Below, piece after piece: positions 24,476 to 33,156 of a stretch of 64,000 nucleotides of DNA. Each line of letters opens with the position of its first letter. Position 1 is the stretch's first letter. Origin of the DNA: Marivita sp030148515 (GTDB lineage: Bacteria; Pseudomonadota; Alphaproteobacteria; Rhodobacterales; Rhodobacteraceae); NCBI RefSeq assembly GCF_048006345.1, contig NZ_CP180351.1, forward strand, positions 4,030,001-4,094,000. The letters run 5' to 3'. A model generated the notes under the pieces. That model did no database searches. It saw only the letters and a program-made list of their open reading frames with translations, and was not told where the DNA came from. The position numbers and the translations under genes were made by a program.

Positions 24476-24814
24476 GTGAAGTTCATCATAGCGACAATCA
24501 AGCCATTCAAGCTTGAAGAAGTCCGCGAGGCGCTCACAGACATTGGCGTCCGCGGCATGATGGTAACCGAGATCAAGGGGTTCGGATCTCAGTCCGGCCA
24601 CACCGAGATTTACCGTGGCGCAGAATACGCGGTGAACTTCGTGCCAAAAATCAAACTCGAAATCGTGGTCGCGGCCGACATGGCCGATCAGGTGATCGAG
24701 ACCATCACCAAGACAGCCCGCACCGGCAAGATCGGCGACGGCAAGATCTTCGTGCTCGATGCGCAGCAGGCCATTCGCGTGCGCACAGGCGAAACCAATG
24801 GGGATGCGCTCTGA
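24476..24814 (+). CDS. glnK: PII nitrogen regulatory protein
   Basis: A 112-aa trimeric PII signal protein. The T-loop carries uridylylation Tyr 51 in YRGAEYAVNF, and the B-loop TGKIGDGKIFV (about 83-93) is intact. Linkage to amtB 36 bp downstream identifies it as the GlnK paralogue, which blocks AmtB when nitrogen is plentiful. Translation starts at GTG, supported by the upstream AAGGGA and by the conserved N-terminus MKFIIATIKPFKLEEV. Probably NtrC-controlled by analogy. Confidence 0.95.
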   Translation: MKFIIATIKPFKLEEVREALTDIGVRGMMVTEIKGFGSQSGHTEIYRGAEYAVNFVPKIKLEIVVAADMADQVIETITKTARTGKIGDGKIFVLDAQQAIRVRTGETNGDAL

Positions 24815-24850
24815 ACAGGCGCTGTGACAGAGATTAGGGGACACATACAG

Positions 24851-26161
24851 ATGAAACTACTCAATACACTCCTGCCCGCTGCCGCGCTTGTTGCGCTGCC
24901 GGTTATGGGCATGGCTCAAGAGGCCGCCGCGCCGACCATGGACGAGGTTGGACCGTATATCTTCACCACACTCCTGTTCCTCATGGCAGGCTTCCTCGTG
25001 TTCTTCATGGCCGCCGGCTTTGCCATGCTCGAAGCAGGCTTGGTGCGCTCCAAGAACGTGGCGATGCAGCTGACCAAGAACATCGCGCTCTTCTCGATCG
25101 CAGCCATCATGTACTGGCTCGTGGGCTTCAACACGATGTATCCGGGCGACTTCAACGGCTTCTTCGCGATTGGTGGACAGACCGTTCTTGATCCGGTCGG
25201 CGTTGCTGCTGCGGATGCCGCGCTTGATTATGCGTCTGTTGGTTCCGACTTCTTCTTCCAGTTGGTGTTCGTTGCCGCAACCGCGTCCATCGTGTCGGGT
25301 GCCGTGGCCGAGCGCATCAAACTGTGGCCTTTCCTTGCCTTCGTGGTTGTTCTGACCGGTCTCATGTACCCGATCTCCGGCTCCTGGCAGTGGGGTGGCG
25401 GCTGGCTGTCCGAAATGGGCTTCTCCGACTTCGCTGGTTCGACCGTCGTGCACTCCGTCGGTGGCTGGGCTGCTCTGGCTGGTGTGATCGTGCTTGGTCC
25501 GCGTATTGGCAAGTACAAAGACGGCCGTGTGAACCCGATCCCGGGCTCCAACCTGGCGCTCGCAACCCTCGGTACATTCATCCTTTGGCTCGGTTGGTTC
25601 GGCTTCAACGGCGGCTCGCAGCTTGCCATGGGCACCGTGGGTGACGTTTCCGACGTGTCGCGTATCTTCGCCAACACCAACATGGCCGCAGCGGCTGGTT
25701 CCGTGACTGCCCTGATCCTGACCCAGATCCTCTACAAGAAGGTCGACCTGACGATGGTTCTGAACGGCGCTCTGGCGGGTCTCGTATCGATCACGGCTGA
25801 ACCGCTCGCTCCGACACTCTTCGGCGCGCTCTGGATCGGTGCTGTCGGTGGTGTGATTGTGGTCTTCGCAATCCCGTTCCTCGACAAGCTCAAGATCGAC
25901 GACGTTGTCGGCGCCATCCCGGTCCACCTCTTTGCAGGTATCTGGGGCACCATCGCCGTGATCTTCTACGGTGAAGCAAGCCTGATGACCCAGCTGACCG
26001 GTATCGTGGCTTACGGTGTGTTCACCTTCGTCGCCTCGCTGATCCTGTGGTTCATCCTGAAAGCAACCGTGGGTATCCGCGTCAGCGAAGAAGAAGAGAT
26101 CAACGGTCTCGACATGGCTGAGCTGGGCATGGAAGCCTATCCCGAATTCTCCAAAGGCTGA
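24851..26161 (+). CDS. amtB: Ammonium transporter
   Basis: A 436-aa trimeric ammonium channel with a cleavable N-terminal signal (ends at about MGMAQEAA) and about 11 membrane helices. Family landmarks are AGFAMLEAGLVRSKNVAMQL (about 55-74), FAGSTVVHSVGGWAALAG with the first pore His, and AIPVHLFAGIWGTIAV with the second. The ATG at 24851 is preferred over the GTG at 24824 because it is preceded by AGGGGA and begins the signal peptide. It forms an operon with glnK and ends at an intrinsic terminator. Confidence 0.96.
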   Translation: MKLLNTLLPAAALVALPVMGMAQEAAAPTMDEVGPYIFTTLLFLMAGFLVFFMAAGFAMLEAGLVRSKNVAMQLTKNIALFSIAAIMYWLVGFNTMYPGDFNGFFAIGGQTVLDPVGVAAADAALDYASVGSDFFFQLVFVAATASIVSGAVAERIKLWPFLAFVVVLTGLMYPISGSWQWGGGWLSEMGFSDFAGSTVVHSVGGWAALAGVIVLGPRIGKYKDGRVNPIPGSNLALATLGTFILWLGWFGFNGGSQLAMGTVGDVSDVSRIFANTNMAAAAGSVTALILTQILYKKVDLTMVLNGALAGLVSITAEPLAPTLFGALWIGAVGGVIVVFAIPFLDKLKIDDVVGAIPVHLFAGIWGTIAVIFYGEASLMTQLTGIVAYGVFTFVASLILWFILKATVGIRVSEEEEINGLDMAELGMEAYPEFSKG

Positions 26162-26195
26162 TCTCCTCCTTCCAATCAGCCTTATGTGACCAACT

Positions 26196-26223
26196 GCCCG
26201 GGCGTTCGCGCCCGGGTTTTTTG
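26196..26223 (+). terminator. Intrinsic terminator of glnK-amtB
   Basis: Stem CCCGGGCG/CGCCCGGG (26197-26204, 26209-26216) with TTCG tetraloop and TTTTTT after it. Confidence 0.92.
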
Positions 26224-26239
26224 TTGGCTGAAGGGCGCT

Positions 26240-27214
26240 TTACCCGCTGCCGATCAGAACGCCTGCCGCAAAGACCAGCGCACCGCCCAGAACAACCTGG
26301 AAAGCCGCGCGGAAGAACGGCGTGTCCATGTATTTGTTCTGAATCCACGCAATCGCCCAAAGCTCGATGAAGACAACGACGAAAGCGATGACTGTGGCGG
26401 TCCAGAAATCCGGGATGAGGTAGGGAAGGGCGTGACCCAAGCCACCCAGTGTCGTCATGATCCCAGCCGAGAACCCCCGCTTATACGGCGAGCCGCGACC
26501 CGAAAGCTGTCCATCATCCGAAGCGGCCTCGGTGAAGCCCATCGAGATACCCGCCCCAACAGACGCCGCCATGCCGACAAGGAACGTTGTCCATGTGTCC
26601 TGCGTCGCAAATGCGGTGGCAAAAATGGGTGCAAGCGTGGACACCGACCCGTCCATCAAACCGGCCAGCCCTGGTTGCACCCATGTCAGCACAAACTGAC
26701 GTCGTGCATTGTTTTCCTCGCTGGTGCGCGAGTCCTCATCCAGATGCTGCGCCTCGAGATGCTCTGCCGTTCTTTGATGCCCGGCCTCAGCCGCAGCCAG
26801 ATCACCCAAAAGCTTGCGCGTCGCGGCATCCGTGCTGCGCTTGGCGGCGGCCATGTAGAATTGCTCAGCGTCATGCTCCATCGCCTCGGCTTCGGCGCGT
26901 ATGCGCTCGATCCCAAGGTTTTCCATGAGCCAGACAGGCTTGCGATTGTAATATCCCGCCACGTGTTCACGCCGGATCAAGGGGATCACGTCGCCGAACC
27001 GATCTCTGTGCAGATCAACGAGCCGCTGGCGATGCCCATCTTCTTCTACGGCCATCCCATCAAAGATCGCTGCTGTGGATGGATACTCGGCTCTCAGCCG
27101 CTCTGCGTAGGACCGGTAAATCCGTGCGTCGTCTTCTTCGGACGAGATCGCCAGAGCGAGAATTTCCTGTTCCGATAAATCTGAAAACCGGCGACGGTTG
27201 AACGAAAAAAGCAT
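26240..27214 (-). CDS. mbfA: Membrane-bound ferritin-like iron exporter MbfA
   Basis: A 324-aa protein joining an N-terminal ferritin-like di-iron domain (about 1-165; SEEDDARIYRSYAERL and EEDGHRQRL supply Glu/His ligands) to a C-terminal VIT1/CCC1-type membrane domain (about 185-324; GLAGLMDGSVSTLAPIFA, GAGISMGFTEAASDDG). In Agrobacterium and Bradyrhizobium MbfA exports iron and protects against peroxide under Irr control. I start at the ATG at 27214, where homology begins and an AGAGG ribosome site precedes; the frame extends to 27301. No Irr box is evident. Confidence 0.9.
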   Translation of the reverse strand: MLFSFNRRRFSDLSEQEILALAISSEEDDARIYRSYAERLRAEYPSTAAIFDGMAVEEDGHRQRLVDLHRDRFGDVIPLIRREHVAGYYNRKPVWLMENLGIERIRAEAEAMEHDAEQFYMAAAKRSTDAATRKLLGDLAAAEAGHQRTAEHLEAQHLDEDSRTSEENNARRQFVLTWVQPGLAGLMDGSVSTLAPIFATAFATQDTWTTFLVGMAASVGAGISMGFTEAASDDGQLSGRGSPYKRGFSAGIMTTLGGLGHALPYLIPDFWTATVIAFVVVFIELWAIAWIQNKYMDTPFFRAAFQVVLGGALVFAAGVLIGSG

Positions 27215-27309
27215 ATCGAAAGAACCTCTATTCCTTGCAGTCATGAGGTTTGACACAGAACGCGCCGCTTGTTTTCCGGCGTTCCGGTCACACATCTCCA
27301 CTTGCTAGA

Positions 27310-27327
27310 CTAAACCGATCTGTTTAG
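27310..27327. promoter_or_regulatory. Inverted repeat, probable TetR operator
   Basis: CTAAAC-CGATCT-GTTTAG, perfect 6-bp arms, 28 bp before the TetR start and about 95 bp before mbfA on the other strand. Position and symmetry fit an operator of the adjacent TetR gene controlling one or both genes. Confidence 0.55.
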
Positions 27328-27354
27328 CTTTTGAACGCGACATAAGGGATGAAA

Positions 27355-27996
27355 ATGGCAACCGCGCAGGCGCAAATCCGAAAAGGCCGAAAGTTCGATC
27401 AGGTGGTCGATGGCGCGCGGGAGATTTTCCTGCGTGACGGCTTTGAAGGGGCCAGCGTTGACGACATCGCCCGGGCTGCTGGCGTGTCCAAGGCAACCCT
27501 TTACAGCTATTTCCCCGACAAACGGCTGTTGTTCATGGAAGTGGCGACGCGGCAGTGCGAGGAGCAGGCGCGCATTTCCATCGAAAAGATCGACAGTTCC
27601 CGTCCGCCGCGCGAAGTGCTCACCTGCGTGGCGCAACAGTTTCTTGGGTTCATCTATTCGGACATGGGGCAGCGCATTTTCCGCATCTGTGTCGCGGAGT
27701 CCGACCGCTTTCCGCTGCTTGGTCAGGAGTTCTACCATTCCGGCCCGATGATCTTGCGCGCCGCTGTCGTCGAGTACCTCAAGCAGGCGGAAGGCCGCGG
27801 CGAACTGCGCATCGAGGATTACAACCTCGCCGCTGATCAGTTCGCGGAGCTGTGCAAAGCCGATCTTTGGCCCAAACTGCTGTTCGGGATCATACAGTCC
27901 GTTGCCGACCACGAAATGAATCGCGTGATCGACGGTGCCGTCACGACCTTCCTCGCGCGCTACGGCGCAGAGGACGCCGCGCGCAACACCGCCTGA
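27355..27996 (+). CDS. TetR/AcrR family transcriptional regulator
   Basis: A 213-aa regulator. The N-terminal helix-turn-helix is clear: VDGAREIFLRDGFEGASVDD, then IARAAGVSKATLYSYFPDK (about residues 35-53). The C-terminal half is an effector/dimer domain of the AcrR_C type, ending FLARYGAEDAA. The second ATG (27355) is preferred because AAGGG lies 6 nt upstream; the first ATG abuts that site. It diverges from mbfA across a 140-bp region with an inverted repeat. Its 3' end overlaps the convergent cobalamin-domain gene by 37 bp. Confidence 0.9.
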   Translation: MATAQAQIRKGRKFDQVVDGAREIFLRDGFEGASVDDIARAAGVSKATLYSYFPDKRLLFMEVATRQCEEQARISIEKIDSSRPPREVLTCVAQQFLGFIYSDMGQRIFRICVAESDRFPLLGQEFYHSGPMILRAAVVEYLKQAEGRGELRIEDYNLAADQFAELCKADLWPKLLFGIIQSVADHEMNRVIDGAVTTFLARYGAEDAARNTA

Positions 27997-28775
27997 TAGA
28001 GCGATTCCAGCGTCTCCTGACAATGCGCCATTGACGCTGCAGCCGCGTCCGCCCCGGTGCGAATGGCAATATCCCTGTCGATATGCACGATGTTGCCGCT
28101 GATAAAGATCAACGACCGGGGTGCGGCGATCCGCAACTCGACAATGGTCCGGGCCAGCGCCCGTACACGATCCGCGCCTGAGGCCGACAGACCGATGATC
28201 GGATACCCACCATCATGGGCTATCTTGCACAGATCGGTTTCGGTGCGTCCGACCTGCAGGTCGATATGCCATCCCTTGTTGCGCAGGATATCCGCCGCCA
28301 TCGTCACGCCAAGAACGTGCTGCTCTCCGGGGACGGTTGCAAACAAAGCCTCCCGATGTCCCCGAACAGGAACCGGGGGAATGGCCATTCGGAGATCGCG
28401 TAGCATGTGCAACATCCGGCCCGCCGCAATGGCCGTGTCACTGAAATGGATGATGTCTTTTTCCCACCACTCGCCAAGCCGTGTTGCAGCTGCGGCAATG
28501 TAGGACAGGCACAGCTTCTCATGGGTCGCGCCGCGTTCCCGCGCGCGCATCAGAATGCGGTTGGCCTCGTCCGCCTTTGGTTCCAGCAGAGCAATACAGA
28601 ACGCATCCAGATCAACATCGCTGATGTCCGGGTTCGCCTTGCGCGAGATGTACGACAATCGCGTGATCACCTCTTGTGCCATCACAAGAAGGGACGCATC
28701 GGAAAGCCGTCTGTCCTGGCCGTGCATATCGTCGTCGATTGCACGGACCAAGATTGGTGTGTCTATAGTTAGCAT
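27960..28775 (-). CDS. Cobalamin-binding-domain protein (PpaA/AerR-like)
   Basis: A 271-aa protein. Residues about 60-130 form a helical cap with LGEWWEKDIIHFSDTAIAAGR (100-120). Residues 140-265 form a B12-binding Rossmann fold in which GEQHVLGVTMAADILR (150-165) corresponds to the DxHxxG loop with Glu in place of Asp and His 153 as potential cobalt ligand; IGLSASG and FISGN follow. Such proteins without a catalytic partner (PpaA/AerR, CarH-like, SCHIC of AppA) are light or redox sensors. No DNA-binding domain. Start 28775 chosen for GGAGA and because the upstream frame is not conserved-looking. Confidence 0.78.
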   Translation of the reverse strand: MLTIDTPILVRAIDDDMHGQDRRLSDASLLVMAQEVITRLSYISRKANPDISDVDLDAFCIALLEPKADEANRILMRARERGATHEKLCLSYIAAAATRLGEWWEKDIIHFSDTAIAAGRMLHMLRDLRMAIPPVPVRGHREALFATVPGEQHVLGVTMAADILRNKGWHIDLQVGRTETDLCKIAHDGGYPIIGLSASGADRVRALARTIVELRIAAPRSLIFISGNIVHIDRDIAIRTGADAAAASMAHCQETLESLYQAVLRAASSAP

Positions 28776-28891
28776 AGTCGGGTCTCCAACGCGCCTAGCG
28801 CAGAAACCCCTCGTCCCCAGACGAAGCATGGCATGCCGAAAGGCTGGCGGCAATGACTCATCGGTCGCTGCCGCAAAATGACCCGCACGGG

Positions 28892-29602
28892 TTAATCCCG
28901 CCGGCGCACCATGAGCTGATTGTTCGATCCGCGTTTGACCTCAAGCACTTTCATGTCGGTAACAAGGTCGCTCAGTTTGCGTTTGCCGTAGGTGCGCGTG
29001 TCAAAATCCGGGTTGGCGGACACGATGTGCTGACCCAACTGGCCAAGACGGTACCATTCGTCATCCTGGTCGATGGCATCCATCGCCTTGAGGATCAGGG
29101 TGCGCGCCTCGTTCAGGTTGCCTTTTGACGCCGGTTTGACAGTGCTATTTTCCGACTCCGGCCCACCTTCGAGGTTTTCGAGGAAAATGAAGCGCTTACA
29201 GGCCCGCCGGAACGCCTCGGGTGTTTTTTGCATGCCCATCCCATACACATCGAGTCCCTGTTCCCGAAGCCGTTGCGCCAACCGCGTGAAATCGCTGTCG
29301 GAACTGACCAGAACAAACCCGTCGAACCGTCCGGTATGCATCAGGTCCATTGCGTCAATCACCAGAGCGATGTCGCTCGCGTTCTTGCCCACGGTGTTGG
29401 CGGGCTGGTGATGCGGCACGATCCCGAACTCGGCCTGCACCTTGGACCATCCCGACATCTGCTGGCTGGAAAAATCGCCATAGCAGCGCCGCACGCTGGC
29501 TTCGCCCAGGGATGCGATCTCTTCGAATATCGCCGCTGAGTATTTCGGAGAGGTGTTATCGGCGTCGATCAGGACGGCCAGCAGCGGAGGATTGTCGGAC
29601 AT
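28892..29602 (-). CDS. NYN domain protein with C-terminal OST-HTH (LOTUS) domain
   Basis: A 236-aa protein of the LabA/DUF88 group. The NYN (PIN-like nuclease) domain covers about 1-145 with acidic residues in VLIDADN (9-15), DIALVIDAMD and VSSDSDFTRLAQRLREQG. The C-terminal 80 residues (from NLNEARTLILKAMDAID) match the OST-HTH/LOTUS RNA-binding module. Family members are thought to act on RNA. Start at 29602 (MSDNPPLLAVLIDADN), preceded by AAGGTGG; the frame extends upstream to 29671 without support. Confidence 0.85.
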   Translation of the reverse strand: MSDNPPLLAVLIDADNTSPKYSAAIFEEIASLGEASVRRCYGDFSSQQMSGWSKVQAEFGIVPHHQPANTVGKNASDIALVIDAMDLMHTGRFDGFVLVSSDSDFTRLAQRLREQGLDVYGMGMQKTPEAFRRACKRFIFLENLEGGPESENSTVKPASKGNLNEARTLILKAMDAIDQDDEWYRLGQLGQHIVSANPDFDTRTYGKRKLSDLVTDMKVLEVKRGSNNQLMVRRRD

Positions 29603-29637
29603 TGAAGGCCACCTTGTCTGTTTTGGGTTGGCAGAGC

Positions 29638-29666
29638 AGGGGCAGCGGCTCTGTGCCACTGCCCCT
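29638..29666. repeat. Hairpin between ggt and the NYN gene
   Basis: AGGGGCAG/CTGCCCCT (29638-29645, 29659-29666) with inner GGC/GCC. No T-run on the minus strand, so a weak or Rho-assisted terminator for ggt at best. Confidence 0.45.
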
Positions 29667-29674
29667 GTCACGGA

Positions 29675-31480
29675 TCACTCGCCCAAGGCAATGCCTTCGC
29701 GTCGCGGATCAGCCCCACCGCGCAGCGCGTCACCCACACTGATCGCATGCAACCCTGAGTTCAGCGAGGTGACATTGACCTCGAACCCCAGCTCTGTCAG
29801 GGGCGCCTCAAGCGTGGTCAGCGGTGTTTCGGCTTCGATGTCGAAGGTGCCGAACCGGTTGACCAGATGGGGCATCGCAACGGCTTGTTGCACGTCCATG
29901 CCCCAGTCCACATGCGCGATGATCGCCTGTGCGACATAGCCGATGATCCGACTGCCGCCCGGTGACCCGATCACAAGCGACGGAGTGCCATTGGTCATTA
30001 CGATGGTCGGTGCCATGGATGATCGGGGCCGCTTGCCCGGCTCAAGGCGATTGGCAATGGGCCGTCCGTCAGAATGGGTGCGGAACGAGAAATCGGTGAG
30101 TTCGTTGTTCAGCAGGAACCCCCGCACGAACAGCCGCGATCCAAACCCGTTTTCAATGGTGGTCGTCATCGACAGGGCATTGCCATAGCTGTCCACGATC
30201 GAGATATGCGAGGTCGACGGCAATTCGAGGCTTTCGTCGGGCGCAAAATCCATCGCGTGGTCCCATTCGGGATTGCCCGGTGTCACCTCGGGCAAGGCAT
30301 CGTCACCTTGCAGGAGTTGACCACGCTCTTGCAGGTAGGTGGGGTCCACAAGGCCTTTGGTCGGCATCGGCACGAAATCTGTGTCCGCCATGTAAAGCCC
30401 GCGATCCGCGAAAGCGAGCCGCGAGGCATCGCCGATCAACCGCCACGCCTCGGCGCTGTCCGGTCCAAGTGCGGCAAGGTCGAAACCATCCAGCATGCCA
30501 AGGATCTGCCCAATCGTCAGTGCGCCGGACGAGGGCGGACCCATTCCACAGATCTCATGCGCACGGTACGGTACGCAAACCGGATCACGTTCCTTGACCG
30601 TGTAAAGCGCCATATCGGCGCTGGACAGCACTCCGGGGTTGCCTGCCGCGGTGCGCACCGCCGCCACGATGTCAGACGCGATCGGACCGGTATAGAACGC
30701 TTCGGCACCTTCGGCGGCGATCAGGCGCAGGGTGTTGGCATAGTCGGCATTGACCAATGAGCTGCCCGCTGCGATCGGCGCGCCATCCGGGAAGAAATAG
30801 TCCTGCGTCGCTTTGAAACGTCCGAGCCGGTTGGCATCGCCGGAAACAAGATCAGCCAGACGTGGAGATACGGTGAACCCACCTTCCGCCAATGCGATCG
30901 CCTCTGCGAACAACCCGGCCCAGTCGGACCGTCCCCATTTGTCATGCGCCACCTGCATGAGCGCCGGAGTGCCGGGAGTGCCGACGGACCGCCCGCCGAC
31001 CACCGCATCGAAAAAGCCCATCGGCTCTCCGTCAGGCGTCTGGAACAGCGTCGGCGTCGCCTCAAGAGGTGCTGTTTCGCGCCCGTCCAGCGTGGTCACC
31101 TCGCCGCTGTCTGCATCGTACCAGACCAGAAACGCCCCGCCGCCAAGGCCCGAGCTTTGCGGCTCGACCAGCCCCAGAACCGCCTGCACGGCGACCATGG
31201 CGTCCGCAGCTGTGCCACCCTCGCGCAGCACCCGTGCACCTGCGTCCACGGCAAGCGGGTTTGCGGCAGCAACCATCCAGTTCTGCGCTTCCACAGGCGT
31301 GCCCGCGTCTTTGGCGGCAAGCGCGGCCAAAGCTGCGTCTGAGAGGGTGCCAAAGGCGCTCCCTGTCTCGGTCGCGGCCTCCGGGGCCACTGCATCTGCG
31401 GTCTGTTGCGCGAATGCAGGCGTGCCCGCCAGAGCAAGCGCCAGCGCGACCGCCAATGGTGATCCGATCTTCTTGTGCAT
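29675..31480 (-). CDS. ggt: Gamma-glutamyltransferase
   Basis: A 601-aa periplasmic enzyme that hydrolyses or transfers the gamma-glutamyl group of glutathione. A signal peptide (MHKKIGSPLAVALALALAGT, cut after PAFA) is present. The autocatalytic nucleophile is Thr 423 in LPSTSHISIVD; GLGGGAFLVWYD, MGPPSSGALTIGQ and the GSPGGSRI motif (glycine-rich loop near residue 525) are conserved. I start at 31480 (AGGGAG ribosome site, signal peptide), not 31585. It follows the formaldehyde dehydrogenase gene, so both act on glutathione adducts, though a terminator-like stem lies between. Confidence 0.94.
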   Translation of the reverse strand: MHKKIGSPLAVALALALAGTPAFAQQTADAVAPEAATETGSAFGTLSDAALAALAAKDAGTPVEAQNWMVAAANPLAVDAGARVLREGGTAADAMVAVQAVLGLVEPQSSGLGGGAFLVWYDADSGEVTTLDGRETAPLEATPTLFQTPDGEPMGFFDAVVGGRSVGTPGTPALMQVAHDKWGRSDWAGLFAEAIALAEGGFTVSPRLADLVSGDANRLGRFKATQDYFFPDGAPIAAGSSLVNADYANTLRLIAAEGAEAFYTGPIASDIVAAVRTAAGNPGVLSSADMALYTVKERDPVCVPYRAHEICGMGPPSSGALTIGQILGMLDGFDLAALGPDSAEAWRLIGDASRLAFADRGLYMADTDFVPMPTKGLVDPTYLQERGQLLQGDDALPEVTPGNPEWDHAMDFAPDESLELPSTSHISIVDSYGNALSMTTTIENGFGSRLFVRGFLLNNELTDFSFRTHSDGRPIANRLEPGKRPRSSMAPTIVMTNGTPSLVIGSPGGSRIIGYVAQAIIAHVDWGMDVQQAVAMPHLVNRFGTFDIEAETPLTTLEAPLTELGFEVNVTSLNSGLHAISVGDALRGGADPRREGIALGE

Positions 31481-31554
31481 GATCAAAACTCCCTTGTTGA
31501 AATAACTGATCTGCGCGCGGACCCAGCCGCACGAGACTTCAATCGGAAATCGAG

Positions 31555-31579
31555 AAAGCCCGGGGCGTTGGCCTCGGGC
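31555..31579 (-). terminator. Probable terminator of the formaldehyde dehydrogenase gene
   Basis: On the minus strand GCCCGAGGC-CAAC-GCCCCGGGC (one G-U pair) is followed by TTTC. The short U-run makes it a weak terminator. Confidence 0.5.
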
Positions 31580-31586
31580 GTTCAAA

Positions 31587-32699
31587 TCAGTAGATCACAA
31601 CAGACCGGATGCTTTCACCTGCATGCATCAGGTCGAAGCCCTTGTTGATGTCATCCAGAGGCATGGTGTGGGTGATCATCGGGTCGATCTCGATCTTCCC
31701 GTCCATGTACCAATCCACGATCTTGGGCACGTCCGTACGCCCGCGTGCGCCACCAAAGGCCGTGCCTTTCCATGTGCGTCCGGTGACAAGCTGGAAGGGA
31801 CGTGTCGCAATCTCGGCTCCGGCGGGGGCCACACCAATGATGATGCTCTCGCCCCAGCCCTTGTGCGCACATTCCAGCGCGTCGCGCATGACCTTCACGT
31901 TGCCGGTCGCATCAAAGGTGTAATCCGCACCGCCCTTGGTCAGGTTCACGAGATACGGCACCAGATCGCCTTCGACCTCTTTGGGGTTCACAAAATGCGT
32001 CATGCCAAAGCGTTCCGCCATCGGCACCTTGTCTGGGTTCAGGTCAACACCGACGATCTGGTCAGCCCCGGCCAGACGCAGTCCCTGGATGACGTTCAGA
32101 CCAATGCCGCCCAAACCGAAAACGATGGCGCGGCTGCCGATTTCGACCTTGGCGGTGTTGATGACCGCACCGATGCCAGTGGTGACGCCGCAGCCGATGT
32201 AGCAGACCTTGTCGAACGGCGCGTCCTCGCGGATTTTGGCAAGCGCGATCTCGGGCAGAACCGTGTGGTTCGAAAAGGTTGAACAGCCCATGTAATGTAG
32301 GATCGGCGTGCCATCGAGCATCGAAAAGCGGCTGGTGCCGTCCGGCATCAAACCCTGACCCTGGGTCGACCGGATCGCCTGACACAGGTTGGTCTTGGGA
32401 TGCAGGCAGTATTCGCATTCGCGGCATTCCGGTGTGTAAAGCGGGATCACGTGGTCGCCGGGTTTCAGGCTGGTGACACCCGGTCCTACTTCGACGACAA
32501 CCCCAGCCCCCTCATGGCCGAGAATCGCCGGAAACATGCCTTCGGGGTCGGCTCCGGACAGGGTGAACTCGTCGGTATGGCAAATCCCGGTCGCCTTGAT
32601 TTCGACCAGCACCTCTCCGGCGCGGGGACCGTCAAGGTTCACATCCATGATTTCCAAAGGCTTTCCGGCTTGAACGGCAACGGCGGCGCGTGTGCGCAT
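31587..32699 (-). CDS. S-(hydroxymethyl)glutathione dehydrogenase / class III alcohol dehydrogenase
   Basis: A 370-aa zinc enzyme (FrmA/AdhC type) that oxidises S-hydroxymethylglutathione and so detoxifies formaldehyde; it can also reduce S-nitrosoglutathione. Catalytic zinc ligands Cys 40, His 62 and Glu 63; structural zinc Cys 92, 95, 98 and 106 (ECRECEYCLHPKTNLC); nucleotide fold GLGGIGLNVIQG. Length and motifs match class III enzymes. No fghA (S-formylglutathione hydrolase) is adjacent. Divergent from the I78 gene. Confidence 0.96.
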   Translation of the reverse strand: MRTRAAVAVQAGKPLEIMDVNLDGPRAGEVLVEIKATGICHTDEFTLSGADPEGMFPAILGHEGAGVVVEVGPGVTSLKPGDHVIPLYTPECRECEYCLHPKTNLCQAIRSTQGQGLMPDGTSRFSMLDGTPILHYMGCSTFSNHTVLPEIALAKIREDAPFDKVCYIGCGVTTGIGAVINTAKVEIGSRAIVFGLGGIGLNVIQGLRLAGADQIVGVDLNPDKVPMAERFGMTHFVNPKEVEGDLVPYLVNLTKGGADYTFDATGNVKVMRDALECAHKGWGESIIIGVAPAGAEIATRPFQLVTGRTWKGTAFGGARGRTDVPKIVDWYMDGKIEIDPMITHTMPLDDINKGFDLMHAGESIRSVVIY

Positions 32700-32787
32700 G
32701 ATGACTTCTCCCTCGATTGTTTTTCAAAACCTTGCGGGAAAGCGCGGGGTTTGCAAGCATTGGCTTGGATATTGGAAAGGTTTCTCT

Positions 32788-33054
32788 ATGCGGATTTATT
32801 CGATCTTTGGTCTGTGTCTTGCGCTCGCGGCCTGTCAGGAAGTCACTGTCGCGGAAAAACCGACGGAATCCTGCGGCGCGGAAGAGATGTCTCACTTGAT
32901 GGGGCTGCAACGCGCCCAGTTGGAAAGCATCGCGTTCTCGCAACCCCACCGCATTCTGGGTCCGGACGACGCGGCTACGATGGATTTCCGGGGCGAACGG
33001 GTCAATTTCGGATTGGATGACAGCGGCACTGTGGTGCGCATCTATTGCGGCTGA
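32788..33054 (+). CDS. I78-family peptidase inhibitor lipoprotein
   Basis: An 88-aa protein with a lipoprotein signal (lipobox LAAC, Cys 16). The mature part, CGAEEMSHLMGLQ, then HRILGPDDAATMDFRGERVNFGLDD and VVRIYCG, is the inhibitor I78 pattern, small inhibitors of subtilisin/chymotrypsin-like proteases. The two Cys flanking the domain (29 and 87) probably form its disulphide. GGAAAGG precedes the ATG at 32788; an earlier in-frame ATG at 32692 would destroy the signal peptide. Confidence 0.85.
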   Translation: MRIYSIFGLCLALAACQEVTVAEKPTESCGAEEMSHLMGLQRAQLESIAFSQPHRILGPDDAATMDFRGERVNFGLDDSGTVVRIYCG

Positions 33055-33116
33055 TCCCACGCTGCCAGATGTGATCCTCAGGCGCGCTCTGATCTCAACT
33101 CGTCGGGCGGTCAGGA

Positions 33117-33137
33117 TATATAGAACAAAAGAAGAAC
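33117..33137 (+). promoter_or_regulatory. -10-like element and LexA box of imuB
   Basis: TATATA (33117-33122) is immediately followed by GAACAAAAGAAGAAC (33123-33137), a perfect GAAC-N7-GAAC direct repeat, the SOS operator type of Rhodobacter and related alphaproteobacteria. It ends 19 nt before the imuB ATG, so LexA would block the start of transcription. Confidence 0.8.
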
Positions 33138-33156
33138 AAGCGCTGCCGCGAGTCTC

